A stretch of 64,000 nt of DNA from CAVQCJ01 sp963711005 (GTDB lineage: Bacteria; Actinomycetota; Actinomycetes; Prado026), in assembly GCA_963711005.1 (NCBI GenBank), contig CAVQCJ010000002.1, positions 1,488,001-1,552,000 on the forward strand, read 5' to 3'. The notes under the pieces were generated by a model. The model ran no database searches and was not told where the DNA came from. It saw only the letters and a program-made list of their open reading frames with translations. The first letter of the stretch is position 1; every line of letters starts with the position of its first letter. Of this stretch, positions 27,000 to 34,977 are shown in pieces. Position numbers and translations under genes: made by a program.

Positions 27000-27782
27000 T
27001 CAGGGCAGCCAGGCGAACCGGCCGTGCAGGTACACCCAACCCACGAACGCCACTGCGTCGATCAGGAAGTGCGCGACGATCAGCGGCGCCGTGCGGCCTT
27101 TGAGCTGGTAGACCCGCCCGAACAGCAGACCCATGAGGGCGTTGCCGAAGAAGGCCGGAACCCCCTGGTAGAGGTGGTACGAGCCGCGCAGCACCGCGCT
27201 GGTCGCCAGCGCCGGCCACGGCCGCCAGCCGAGCTGGTCCAGGCGGTGCAGCAGGTAGCCGACGACCAGCGTCTCCTCGAGGATCGCGTTCTCCAGCGCA
27301 GACAGCAGCAGGACCGGCAGCCGCCACCACACCGCCGGCAGCGAGCTGAGGACGAGCTGGGCGCTGAACCCCAGCGCGCTGGCGGTCACCACCAGCGCCA
27401 GGCCGGTCCCGCCGACGACCAGGGCCAGCAGGGCGCCCAGCCCGAGGTCGAACCGCTTGTGGCGCAGGTCGATGCCCAGCACCCGTCCGGGCCGCTCGCC
27501 ACCGATCAGCAGGAAGTGGCACGCGAGCAGGACCGGGACCAGGGCGAAGCCGATCCCGAGCAGCTGGTAGACGAGGTCGAGGGTCGGCCGGCCGGGCGCG
27601 TGCGAGTTGTTGAGGGACGCGGTCGCGCTGGAGACCGGCTGCCCGGAGGTGAGGATCCCCAGCAGCCGGACGACGGCGTACACGCCGGACTGGCCGAGCG
27701 AGAGCGCGAAGACGAGCAGCACCTCGCGGCGCAGGGTGCGCCGGTCGAAGCGGGTCGGGCTCGCGGTGTCCTCGGCGACCAC
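27000..27782 (-). CDS. CPBP-family intramembrane metalloprotease
   Basis: A 260-residue membrane protein with about six to seven helices. CPBP (Abi/Rce1-like) motifs are present as NAILEETLVVGYLLHRL, AVLRGSYHLYQG, FFGNALMGLLFGRVYQL and AHFLIDAVAFVG. The first motif keeps the EE pair but lacks the usual arginine four residues later, so activity is less certain. The start is a GTG at 27782 with a TAGCGT -10 hexamer 6 nt away, i.e. leaderless. Substrate unknown; some family members cleave CAAX-like or bacteriocin peptides. Confidence 0.82.
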   Translation of the reverse strand: MVAEDTASPTRFDRRTLRREVLLVFALSLGQSGVYAVVRLLGILTSGQPVSSATASLNNSHAPGRPTLDLVYQLLGIGFALVPVLLACHFLLIGGERPGRVLGIDLRHKRFDLGLGALLALVVGGTGLALVVTASALGFSAQLVLSSLPAVWWRLPVLLLSALENAILEETLVVGYLLHRLDQLGWRPWPALATSAVLRGSYHLYQGVPAFFGNALMGLLFGRVYQLKGRTAPLIVAHFLIDAVAFVGWVYLHGRFAWLP

Positions 27783-27788
27783 GGCGCG

Positions 27789-27794
27789 ACGCTA
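27789..27794 (-). promoter_or_regulatory. Leaderless -10 element for the CPBP protease gene
   Basis: On the minus strand TAGCGT ends 6 nt before the GTG at 27782. Confidence 0.5.
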
Positions 27795-27833
27795 CCCGGC
27801 CCCGCCGGTTCTCGGGTGAGAGCTGCGGGGGCC

Positions 27834-27839
27834 TAGGGT
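27834..27839 (+). promoter_or_regulatory. Leaderless -10 element for the alpha/beta hydrolase gene
   Basis: TAGGGT ends 7 nt before the GTG at 27847. The divergent protease promoter lies 40 bp away. Confidence 0.55.
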
Positions 27840-27846
27840 CGCGGGC

Positions 27847-28671
27847 GTGCAGCTGACCGTCGGCCCGCTGGTCTTCGACGCGCTCGCCTGGGGTCCCGGC
27901 GACGGCGACCCGGTCCTGCTGCTGCACGGCTTCCCCGAGGGCGCCCGCTGCTGGGACGGGGTCGGCGACCTGCTCGGGACGGCCGGCCTGCACGCCGTGG
28001 CCCCGGACCTGCGCGGCTACAGCCCCGGGGCGCGCCCGCCGGAGGTGGACGCATACGCGCTCGACCGGCTCGTCGAGGACGCCGCCGGGTTCCTGACGGC
28101 GCTGGGCTGGCGGTCCGCCCACGTGGTCGCGCACGACTGGGGCGCCGTGATCGCCTGGACGCTGGCCGCACGGCACCCCGAGCTCGTCCGCACCCTCACG
28201 GCGGACTCCGTCCCGCACCCGGCCGCGTTCGGCGCGGCGCGCGAGGACCCGGACCAGCGGCAGCGGTCGGCGTACATCGGCCTGTTCCGCACCGAGGGCA
28301 AGGCCGAGGCGGTGCTGTCCGCGCAGGACGGCGCCCGGCTGCGCGCGGTCTTCGACGGCTCCGGGCTGACGGCGGCCGAGGTGGCCGCGTTCGTCGACCG
28401 GCTGCTCGAGCCGGGCGCGCTCACGGCGGCACTCAGCTGGTACCGCGCGATGCGGCCGGCGGACTTCGCGACGATCCCCGCGGTCCGGGTCCCCACGACG
28501 TACGTGTGGGGAGTCGAGGACATCGCGGTCGGCCGGGTGGCCGCGCAGGCGTGCGCCGGGTACGTGACCGGGCCGTACCGGTTCGTCCCGATGGACGGCG
28601 TCGGCCACTGGGTGCCCGAGCAGTGCCCGGACGTGCTGGCCTCGCTGGTCCTCGAACAGATGGCGCTCTAG
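27847..28671 (+). CDS. Alpha/beta hydrolase, epoxide hydrolase-like
   Basis: A 274-residue enzyme. HGFPEGARCWDG carries the oxyanion-hole HGFPE motif, VVAHDWGAVIAW carries an aspartate nucleophile (as in epoxide hydrolases and haloalkane dehalogenases), and GVGHWVPEQ carries the histidine. The acid is likely in the WGVEDIAVG segment. No signal peptide. Genuine epoxide hydrolases need two cap tyrosines, which I cannot assign with certainty, so only the family is called. A strong palindromic hairpin follows its stop. Confidence 0.85.
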   Translation: MQLTVGPLVFDALAWGPGDGDPVLLLHGFPEGARCWDGVGDLLGTAGLHAVAPDLRGYSPGARPPEVDAYALDRLVEDAAGFLTALGWRSAHVVAHDWGAVIAWTLAARHPELVRTLTADSVPHPAAFGAAREDPDQRQRSAYIGLFRTEGKAEAVLSAQDGARLRAVFDGSGLTAAEVAAFVDRLLEPGALTAALSWYRAMRPADFATIPAVRVPTTYVWGVEDIAVGRVAAQACAGYVTGPYRFVPMDGVGHWVPEQCPDVLASLVLEQMAL

Positions 28672-28673
28672 CC

Positions 28674-28725
28674 CGTCGTTGCATACGGATCGGGGGTCCC
28701 GACCCCCGATCCGTATGCAACGACG
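28674..28725. terminator. Bidirectional hairpin between convergent hydrolase and glgA
   Basis: Arms 28674-28697 and 28702-28725 form a perfect 24-bp stem around a 4-nt loop. It sits 2 bp after the hydrolase stop and 4 bp before the glgA stop. It has no U-tract in either direction, so it is a U-less terminator type or an mRNA 3'-end stabiliser. Confidence 0.75.
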
Positions 28726-28729
28726 ACGG

Positions 28730-29899
28730 TTACTCGCGGGCTGCGATTGCCGCGCGGTACACCGCCACCGTCTGCTGCGCGATCATCCGCCAGGAGAACT
28801 CGCGCTCGGCCCGCAGCCGGCCGGCGGCACCCATCTCGCGCGCCCGCTTGGGGTTCGCCACCAGGGTGTTCACCGCGGCGGCGATCTCCGCCTCGAAGGT
28901 CGCCGGGTCGTCCGCGTCGTAGTGCACGAGCAGCCCCGTCTCCCGGTCGACGACGACCTCCGGGATGCCGCCGACGTCGGAGGCGACGACCGCCGCCCCG
29001 CACGCCATCGCCTCGAGGTTGACGATGCCGAGCGGCTCGTACACCGACGGGCAGACGAACACCGTCGCGTGCGTGAGCAGCTGGACCAGGTCCGGCCGCG
29101 GCAGCATCTCCTCGACCCAGACGACGCCGTCCCTGGTGGCCCGCAGCGTCTCGACCGCGGCCCTGGTCTCGGCGCCGATCTCGGGGGTGTCCGGGGATCC
29201 GGCGCACAGCACGACCTGCACGTTGCGGTCGAAGGCGTGCGCGGCGGCGAGCAGGTGCCCGACTCCCTTCTGCCGCGTGATCCGCCCGACGAACAGGGCG
29301 TACGGACGGTCCGGGTCGACACCCACCCGGCGCACGGCGTCGGTGCCGCCGTCGGCCCGGTACAGCTCGGTGTCGATGCCGTTGCGCACGACGTGCACGC
29401 GGTCGGGGTCCAGGAACGGGTAGCAGTCCAGGACGTCGGTGCGCATGCCGTCGCTGACCGCGATCACCGCGTCGGCCTCGGCGTACGCGGCCCGCTCGAT
29501 CCAGGACGAGACGCGGTAGCCGCCGCCGAGCTGTTCCAGCTTCCACGGGCGGCGCGGCTCGAGCGAGTGCGCGGTGACCACGTGCGGGACGCCGTGCAGC
29601 AGCCCGGCGAGGTGCCCGCCGAGGTTGGCGTACCACGTGTGCGAGTGAACGACGTCGGCCTCCTCGACTGCGGCCGAGGCCGCCATCTCCAGGTCGACGC
29701 CCAGGGTCTGGAGGGCGAAGTTCGCGCCGTCCAGCTCGGCCGGCGGCCGGAACGCGGCGGCCCCGTCGCGGTCGGCGCCGAAGCAGGCGACCTGGACGTC
29801 GACCAGCGCGCGCAGCTCCCGGACGAGGAAGTCCACGTGGACCCCGGCGCCGCCGTAGACCTCCGGCGGGAACTCCCTGGTCAGCAGCGCAACTCTCAC
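28730..29899 (-). CDS. glgA: Actinobacterial GlgA/GlgM-type glycosyltransferase (GT4)
   Basis: A 389-residue GT-B glycosyltransferase starting MRVALLTREFPPEVYGGAGVH, with donor-site sequences FVGRITRQKGVGHLLAA and CPSVYEPLGIVNLEAMACG. The length and start are those of the actinobacterial 'glycogen synthase' encoded divergently from glgC. The mycobacterial homolog GlgM uses ADP-glucose and glucose-1-phosphate to make maltose-1-phosphate for the GlgE pathway, so that reaction is as likely as chain elongation. The GTG start is leaderless. It shares a 22-bp palindromic intergenic region with glgC. Confidence 0.92.
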   Translation of the reverse strand: MRVALLTREFPPEVYGGAGVHVDFLVRELRALVDVQVACFGADRDGAAAFRPPAELDGANFALQTLGVDLEMAASAAVEEADVVHSHTWYANLGGHLAGLLHGVPHVVTAHSLEPRRPWKLEQLGGGYRVSSWIERAAYAEADAVIAVSDGMRTDVLDCYPFLDPDRVHVVRNGIDTELYRADGGTDAVRRVGVDPDRPYALFVGRITRQKGVGHLLAAAHAFDRNVQVVLCAGSPDTPEIGAETRAAVETLRATRDGVVWVEEMLPRPDLVQLLTHATVFVCPSVYEPLGIVNLEAMACGAAVVASDVGGIPEVVVDRETGLLVHYDADDPATFEAEIAAAVNTLVANPKRAREMGAAGRLRAEREFSWRMIAQQTVAVYRAAIAARE

Positions 29900-29921
29900 G
29901 GGATCACCCTAGGGTGACCCC
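29900..29921. promoter_or_regulatory. Shared palindromic divergent leaderless promoter of glgA and glgC
   Basis: The 22 bp between the two start codons is a palindrome with a single mismatched pair; the central 14 bp (29904-29917) is perfect. It holds TAGGGT for glgC (29910-29915) and TAGGGT on the minus strand for glgA (29906-29911), each exactly 6 nt from its start codon. The two hexamers overlap by 2 bp, so polymerase can use only one direction at a time. Confidence 0.75.
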
Positions 29922-31148
29922 ATGCGGAGCCGCAGGCATGTGCTGGGGATCGTGCTGGCCGGGGGCGAGGGCAAGCGGCTGATGCCGCTCACCGCCGACC
30001 GGGCCAAGCCCGCGGTCCCCTTCGGCGGCCAGTACCGGCTGGTCGACTTCGTCCTGTCCAACATGGTCAACGCCGACTACCGGCAGATCTGCGTGCTGAC
30101 GCAGTACAAGTCGCACTCCCTGGACCGGCACATCACCACCACCTGGCGGATGTCCACCCTGCTGGGCAGCTACGTCACGCCGGTGCCGGCCCAGCAGCGG
30201 CTCGGTCCGCGCTGGTACACCGGCAGCGCCGACGCGATCTTCCAGAGCCTGAACCTCGTCTACGACGAGATGCCCGAGTACGTCGCGGTGTTCGGCGCCG
30301 ACCACGTCTACCGGATGGACCCCTCGCAGATGGTCGAGGCGCACGTGGAGTCCGGAGCCGGCGTCACCGTCGCCGGGATCCGGGTCCCGAAGTCGCAGGC
30401 GAGCGGCTTCGGCATCATCGAGACCAAGCCCAACGGCCTGGACATCGAGGCGTTCCACGAGAAGCCCACGCACCCGCCGACGCTGCCCGACGACCCGGAC
30501 ACCTGCTACGCGTCGATGGGCAACTACGTGTTCTCCACCGACGTGCTCGTCGAGGCGCTCAAGGTCGACGCCGGCGACGAGGGCTCGGTGCACGACATGG
30601 GCGGCAACATCATCCCGATGATGACGAAGCTCGGTGCCGCCAAGGTCTACGACTTCGACCTGAACGAGGTGCCCGGTGCGACCGAGCGCGACCGGGGCTA
30701 CTGGCGCGACGTCGGGACGCTCGACTCGTACCACGACGCGCACATGGACCTGGTGTCGGTGCACCCGATCTTCAACCTCTACAACCGGCAGTGGCCGATC
30801 CTCACCCAGTACGCGCCGCTGCCGCCGGCCAAGTTCGTCGAGGGCGGCGAGGCGCACGAGTCGATCGTCGGGCTTGGCACGATCATCTCCGGCGGGCTCG
30901 TCGACCACTCGGTCGTCTCTGGCGACGTACGCATCGGGCACGGCGCGCACGTCAGCTCGTCGGTGCTGCTGCCCGGGGTGGTGGTCGGCCGCGACGCGAT
31001 CGTGCGGCGGGCGATCCTCGACAAGAACGTGATCGTGCCGGACGGCGCGACGATCGGGGTCGACAACGCGCGCGACGCCGAGCACTACACGGTCTCGGAC
31101 AGCGGCGTCGTCGTCCTCGGGAAGAACGCCCGCGCCGTCGTCTGGTGA
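29922..31148 (+). CDS. glgC: Glucose-1-phosphate adenylyltransferase (ADP-glucose pyrophosphorylase)
   Basis: A 408-residue nucleotidyltransferase making ADP-glucose from ATP and glucose-1-phosphate, the donor for GlgA/GlgM. The N-terminal signature LAGGEGKRLMPLTADRAKPAVPFGG, then GSADAIFQ, FGADHVYRMD and SGFGIIE are intact. The C-terminal left-handed beta-helix region (GGLVDHSVVSGDVRIGHGAHVSSSV) is complete. It overlaps the following PAP2-like gene by 4 bp (GTGA). Control is likely both allosteric and by the shared divergent promoter. Confidence 0.96.
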   Translation: MRSRRHVLGIVLAGGEGKRLMPLTADRAKPAVPFGGQYRLVDFVLSNMVNADYRQICVLTQYKSHSLDRHITTTWRMSTLLGSYVTPVPAQQRLGPRWYTGSADAIFQSLNLVYDEMPEYVAVFGADHVYRMDPSQMVEAHVESGAGVTVAGIRVPKSQASGFGIIETKPNGLDIEAFHEKPTHPPTLPDDPDTCYASMGNYVFSTDVLVEALKVDAGDEGSVHDMGGNIIPMMTKLGAAKVYDFDLNEVPGATERDRGYWRDVGTLDSYHDAHMDLVSVHPIFNLYNRQWPILTQYAPLPPAKFVEGGEAHESIVGLGTIISGGLVDHSVVSGDVRIGHGAHVSSSVLLPGVVVGRDAIVRRAILDKNVIVPDGATIGVDNARDAEHYTVSDSGVVVLGKNARAVVW

Positions 31149-32140
31149 GTGCCGAGACCACTCCCGACCCGCCCGCCGTCGACGAGCTCGACCGCTGGCG
31201 GCTCTGGCGTCGCTGGTTCGTCATCGCCTGGGCTTGCGCGCTCGTGCTCTTCATCCTCACCCGCGGTGTGCCGTTCGAACGCACGATCCAGACGTTCTGG
31301 ATCCTGCTGGGACTGTTCGCCTTCAACATCGGGCGGCCGGTACGCAGCTACGGGCGGATCCTGTTGGACTGGTTGCCGTTCGTCGGCTTCCTGATGCTCT
31401 ACGACATCACGCGGGGTTTCGCCGACGTGCTGGGTCGGCCGATCCATGTGACGGAGCCGTTGGACGCGGAGAAGTGGCTGTTCAACGGCGGCGTGCCCAC
31501 CCAGTGGCTGCAGGCGCACCTCTACCACGTGCAGGTCCAGTGGTACGACCTGCTCGTCGCGATCGTGTACTGCTCACACTTCGTCGTCGTGTGGGTGTAC
31601 GCGGCTGTGCTGTACGTCAGCCACCGGCAGCGCTGGGGGCAGTGGGCGCGCCGCATCCTGCTGCTTTCCTACGCCGGGCTGCTGACCTACGTCCTGTACC
31701 CGGCCGCTCCGCCCTGGTACGCGAACCACGTCGGCCTGCTGCCTGGAGTGGACCGCATCGCCTCCCGCGGGTTCGACGCGATGCATCTGCACCAGGCGTC
31801 CGCGCTCGTCTCCCAGGCTCAGGGGCAGAGCAACGACTATGCGGCGATGCCTTCGCTGCACGGGGCGTTCACGGCGATGCTGACGGTGTTCCTCTGGCCC
31901 CGTCTGCCCAACTGGGGCCGGGCTCTGATGGTCCTGTACACCGCGGCCATGGCGTTCTCGCTGGTCTACGGCGGCGAGCACTACGTCGTGGACATCTTGA
32001 TGGGGTATGCGTACGTAGCCGCGGTGCTGCTCGCATGCTGGTGGTGGGAGCGGATGCGCGCGAACCAGCGGGCGGCCAAGGCGGCCAGGCTGGCCGCGGC
32101 CGAACCCGCCGAATCCGAGGGGTCGCTGGCGAGCCCGTGA
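31145..32140 (+). CDS. PAP2-superfamily membrane protein (AUR1/inositol-phosphotransferase-like)
   Basis: A 331-residue membrane protein with about six or seven helices. The PAP2_3-type motifs are YAAMPSLHGAFTAML near residue 235 and YGGEHYVVDILMGYAY near 276, giving the two catalytic histidines and aspartate. The loop LYPAAPPWYANHVGLLPG is typical of the actinobacterial AUR1-like branch. Members act on phospholipid or isoprenoid phosphates or transfer phosphoinositol. The GTG at 31145 overlaps the glgC stop; the C-terminal tail is Ala/Glu-rich and probably cytoplasmic. Confidence 0.85.
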   Translation: MSAETTPDPPAVDELDRWRLWRRWFVIAWACALVLFILTRGVPFERTIQTFWILLGLFAFNIGRPVRSYGRILLDWLPFVGFLMLYDITRGFADVLGRPIHVTEPLDAEKWLFNGGVPTQWLQAHLYHVQVQWYDLLVAIVYCSHFVVVWVYAAVLYVSHRQRWGQWARRILLLSYAGLLTYVLYPAAPPWYANHVGLLPGVDRIASRGFDAMHLHQASALVSQAQGQSNDYAAMPSLHGAFTAMLTVFLWPRLPNWGRALMVLYTAAMAFSLVYGGEHYVVDILMGYAYVAAVLLACWWWERMRANQRAAKAARLAAAEPAESEGSLASP

Positions 32141-32171
32141 TCGGGGGCCTGCGCGGTGGCAGGATGCGGGC

Positions 32172-32585
32172 GTGAGCATGCCGAGCGGGCCCGACGGCGA
32201 TCCCGTGCCGCCGCCGCCCGGGCCGCCGAGCCAGCCGCCACCCACCCCGCCGCCGTACCGGCAGCCTCCGCCGTACGGGCCGCCGCCGCCACCACCACCA
32301 CCCGGGCCCGGGTACGGCTACCCGTACCCGTACCCGATGCCCGGCGCCCCCTACGGGGTGGACCGGTACGGCCGGCCCTACTCGGACAAGTCGAAGATCA
32401 TCGCCGGGGTCCTGCAGCTCGTGCTCGGCACGTTCGGCGCCGGGCGCTGGTACACCGGCCACTACGGCATCGCCGTCGCCCAGCTGCTCACCTGCGGCGG
32501 CCTGGGGGTCTGGTCCCTGGTCGACGGCATCATCATGCTGGCGGGGGACGTGACCGACCCCGAGGGGAGGCCGTTGCATGGCTGA
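32172..32585 (+). CDS. TM2-domain protein with proline-rich N-terminus
   Basis: A 137-residue protein. Residues 1-60 are proline-rich with runs of PPP and YPYPYP; the rest is a TM2 domain: KSKIIAGVLQLVLGTFGAGRWYTGHYGIAVAQLLTC and WSLVDGIIMLAGDV. TM2 proteins are small two-helix membrane proteins of poorly known function. CAGGAT lies 6 nt before the GTG at 32172, so a leaderless start is possible; an ATG lies 6 nt later. It overlaps the DUF2752 gene by 8 bp. Confidence 0.85.
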   Translation: MSMPSGPDGDPVPPPPGPPSQPPPTPPPYRQPPPYGPPPPPPPPGPGYGYPYPYPMPGAPYGVDRYGRPYSDKSKIIAGVLQLVLGTFGAGRWYTGHYGIAVAQLLTCGGLGVWSLVDGIIMLAGDVTDPEGRPLHG

Positions 32586-33018
32586 GCCGACGGCGCCCGC
32601 GCCAGCGACCCGGGCGGTGAGCAGCCGGCCGTGGCTCGCACCCGCGGCCTTGGGCGCGATCGCCGTCGCCGGCTGCGCCTACCTCGGCGTCGAGGACCCC
32701 AACGACCCGGGCTCGCTGCTGCCGCGCTGCCCGACGAAGCTGATCACCGGGCTGGACTGCCCGGCCTGCGGCGGACTGCGGATGGTGCGCGCGCTGACCG
32801 GCGGCCAGTGGTCCGCGGCGCTGCACGCCAACCTCTTCCTGCTCGTCCTGACGCCGTTCGCCGTCCTGGCCTGGCTGCGCTGGTTCGTGGCCGGGCTCAG
32901 CGGCGGGAGCTACGTGCCGCGGCTGTCCAAGCGGGTCTCGTACGCGCTGCTGGTCGTGGCCGTCGTCTGGACGATCGTGCGCAACCTCCCCGGCTGGCCG
33001 CTGCACCCCCTCGCCTGA
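32578..33018 (+). CDS. DUF2752 membrane protein
   Basis: A 146-residue protein with the DUF2752 signature CPTKLITGLDCPACGGLRMVRALTGGQWSAALHANLF, including the CPACGG cysteines, and three hydrophobic helices. Function is unknown; it is often encoded next to TM2-domain proteins, as here, where the two reading frames overlap. The cysteines could bind metal or respond to redox. Confidence 0.85.
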   Translation: MAEPTAPAPATRAVSSRPWLAPAALGAIAVAGCAYLGVEDPNDPGSLLPRCPTKLITGLDCPACGGLRMVRALTGGQWSAALHANLFLLVLTPFAVLAWLRWFVAGLSGGSYVPRLSKRVSYALLVVAVVWTIVRNLPGWPLHPLA

Positions 33019-33136
33019 CGCGCCGGGCCGTCTTCCGCCGATCCGGCCCAGGGACGCGGCGTGGCGGCCGCGTTCTGCCGGTGAGGTGAGCACCATGGAG
33101 GGCAGACGAAGGCAGCAGGCTCGGCAGGAGGGCCCG

Positions 33137-33421
33137 ATGGCGACCCAGGCGTCCGCACGTCCAGCCGGCACGGGCGCGGCCGAGCCGTGCGCGCACTGCG
33201 GCGAGCGGTCCCGGCACCCTGTCCTGGGACTGCTACGCGGAACCGTCGTCGTCTACTGCTCCGCCGGGTGCCGCGACGACCATCTCGTCGCGCTCGCCCT
33301 CGCCAGCTCCACCTGCGCCGCCCCCGGCTGCGACGTGGACGCCGCGGCGGACGTGCCTTACTGCGACGAGCACCTCGACCCGGCCGCACGTCCACCGACC
33401 CGCGGGGCCCGCGCCGCCTGA
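33137..33421 (+). CDS. Small cysteine-rich, zinc-finger-like hypothetical protein
   Basis: A 94-residue protein with eight cysteines in pairs: CAHCGERS, VYCSAGCRDDH, STCAAPGCDVD and YCDEHLD. The spacing suggests two zinc-binding knuckles, the first resembling an MYM/FCS-type treble clef. The ATG at 33137 follows AGGAGGG (33126-33132). An in-frame upstream start exists but lacks such a ribosome site. No family is recognised. Confidence 0.6.
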   Translation: MATQASARPAGTGAAEPCAHCGERSRHPVLGLLRGTVVVYCSAGCRDDHLVALALASSTCAAPGCDVDAAADVPYCDEHLDPAARPPTRGARAA

Positions 33422-33440
33422 CCCTGGGCTCGCTCGGCTG

Positions 33441-33929
33441 CTAGCCCGCCGGAGGGTTCTGCGGGTCGCTGCCGTCGGCACCGGCCGGCGGGTCGTCGGC
33501 CGGCTTGCGCAGCTCCTCCTCGCGACGGCGCAGGTCGTCCTCCCACCGCCGCAGCAGGTCCTTGTCCTCGGCGTTCTGCCGGCGCACCGAGTCCAGGAAC
33601 TCCGGGTCGTCGTCCGGCGCGAGCCGCCGGGGCAGCGAGGCCATCCCCGCGTCGCCGCCCTGCCCGCCGGCCGGTGCGCCGAACCTGGTCCCGCCGCGCG
33701 GCTGCCCGGTGTTCCCCTTGTACGACATCCCGGTGCCCTGCTGGCCCTGCGGCCGCCCCGCGACCAGCCACATGATCGAGCCGACGAGGCTGAAGAACAG
33801 CACGATGACGATCCACCACGTCTTGCTCAGGTTCCGCATCACCGACTCGTCGGTGGTGATCACGTCGAACAGGCAGAAGATCCAGAAGCCCAGCACCAGC
33901 AGGGCTATCACGCCGTCACCGATGGCCAT
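33441..33929 (-). CDS. PLDc_N-domain membrane protein
   Basis: A 162-residue protein. Residues 1-60 form the two-helix phospholipase-D N-terminal (PLDc_N) domain: ALLVLGFWIFCLFDVITTDESVMRNLSKTWWIVIVLFFSLVGSIMW; the rest is a charged cytoplasmic tail with a predicted helix (FLDSVRRQNAEDKDLLRRWEDDLRRREEELR). The PLD catalytic domain is absent. Function unknown. It is convergent with the zinc-finger-like gene. Confidence 0.82.
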   Translation of the reverse strand: MAIGDGVIALLVLGFWIFCLFDVITTDESVMRNLSKTWWIVIVLFFSLVGSIMWLVAGRPQGQQGTGMSYKGNTGQPRGGTRFGAPAGGQGGDAGMASLPRRLAPDDDPEFLDSVRRQNAEDKDLLRRWEDDLRRREEELRKPADDPPAGADGSDPQNPPAG

Positions 33930-34069
33930 CGGCGCTACCCCCGTCCTCCTCCGCCGGCGTCCCGGGTCCGCGCGGCGCTGTCAGCGAGTCGGCCGCACCC
34001 TAGCGCTCGGCGGTCGCCCGGGCCGCGGGAACCGCCTCGCGTCGCCCTGCCGGCTCATCGCAGGTCGAG

Positions 34070-34897
34070 TCATCGCAGGTCGAGCAGCTCCCCGGCCCGG
34101 TCGTGGAACGCCGGGCAGATCAGGTCGTGGTCGAGGGGGCCGCCGGCCGATGCCTGCACCCACTGGACGATCGCTGTCGCGGAGCCGGCGAAGCTCTTGC
34201 TGCAGGCGGGGGTGGCGCTGGCCTGGGTGCCAGGACCCGTGGCGTACCAGACCGGCAGGCCGGGCTCCCAGGTCCCGGCGATCTCGGTCCACATCGACGG
34301 GGTCGAGTAGATGCCGACCCGGACGCCCAGCTCCTGCAGCCGGACCGCCATCGAGTCCAGCACCGTCGCGTTCGCCTGGTGGCTGCCCGCCCAGGTGTTG
34401 ACCGTCTCGACGTCCAGCCACCACACCGTGGTACCGGTCGCGCCGGCTGCGTGCTCGCGAGCCACCGCGTCGTCGACCAGCCGGCGGCCGTACGCGACCG
34501 GGTCCCCGGTACCGGGGTAGCCGGTGTTGACGTACACGGCGTGCCCGGCCTTGGCGCTCGCCCAGTGCAGCTGCTTGCCCACGCACTTGTTGGACGTCAG
34601 CGGCTTCCCGCCGTTGATGCCGACGATGCCGAAGCCGCCGGTGGCCGGCAGCACCCGGGCGCACTGCGGGTGCGAGACGTCGAAGCCCGCTGCCGGGACG
34701 GTGGCCGGCCGGGCCGGGTCGGGGGTCGTGAGCGCGGGCGCCCCCGGCAGCAGCGGCGGTACAACCGGCGCTGCCGCGGTCCCGGCGCCCCCGGAGCGGC
34801 TCTGCACGATGACGTAGGCGGTGGTGCCGACGACCACGAGCACCAGCACGGCAGCCAGGCCCCCCAGGAGACGCCCGGCGCGGTTCGGGGGGGCCAT
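34070..34897 (-). CDS. Membrane-anchored DUF1906/GH25-like glycoside-hydrolase-fold protein
   Basis: A 275-residue protein with one N-terminal transmembrane anchor (LLGGLAAVLVLVVVGTTAYVIV) and an external TIM-barrel-like domain beginning GFDVSHPQCA. Motifs such as FGIVGINGG, YVNTGYPG and WWLDVETVNTW resemble DUF1906/GH25-type lysozyme-like barrels, where the D and E residues of LDVE would be catalytic. It may cleave peptidoglycan or another wall glycan, but this is inferred. On the minus strand TAGGTT (34906-34911) ends 8 nt before the ATG. Confidence 0.72.
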   Translation of the reverse strand: MAPPNRAGRLLGGLAAVLVLVVVGTTAYVIVQSRSGGAGTAAAPVVPPLLPGAPALTTPDPARPATVPAAGFDVSHPQCARVLPATGGFGIVGINGGKPLTSNKCVGKQLHWASAKAGHAVYVNTGYPGTGDPVAYGRRLVDDAVAREHAAGATGTTVWWLDVETVNTWAGSHQANATVLDSMAVRLQELGVRVGIYSTPSMWTEIAGTWEPGLPVWYATGPGTQASATPACSKSFAGSATAIVQWVQASAGGPLDHDLICPAFHDRAGELLDLR

Positions 34898-34977
34898 GGG
34901 TCCGTAACCTACGTCGTCCCCATACCAACCAGCCGACTGGTGCGCCCGAGGCGGGCCGCGGCGGCGGGAATGCGGTG

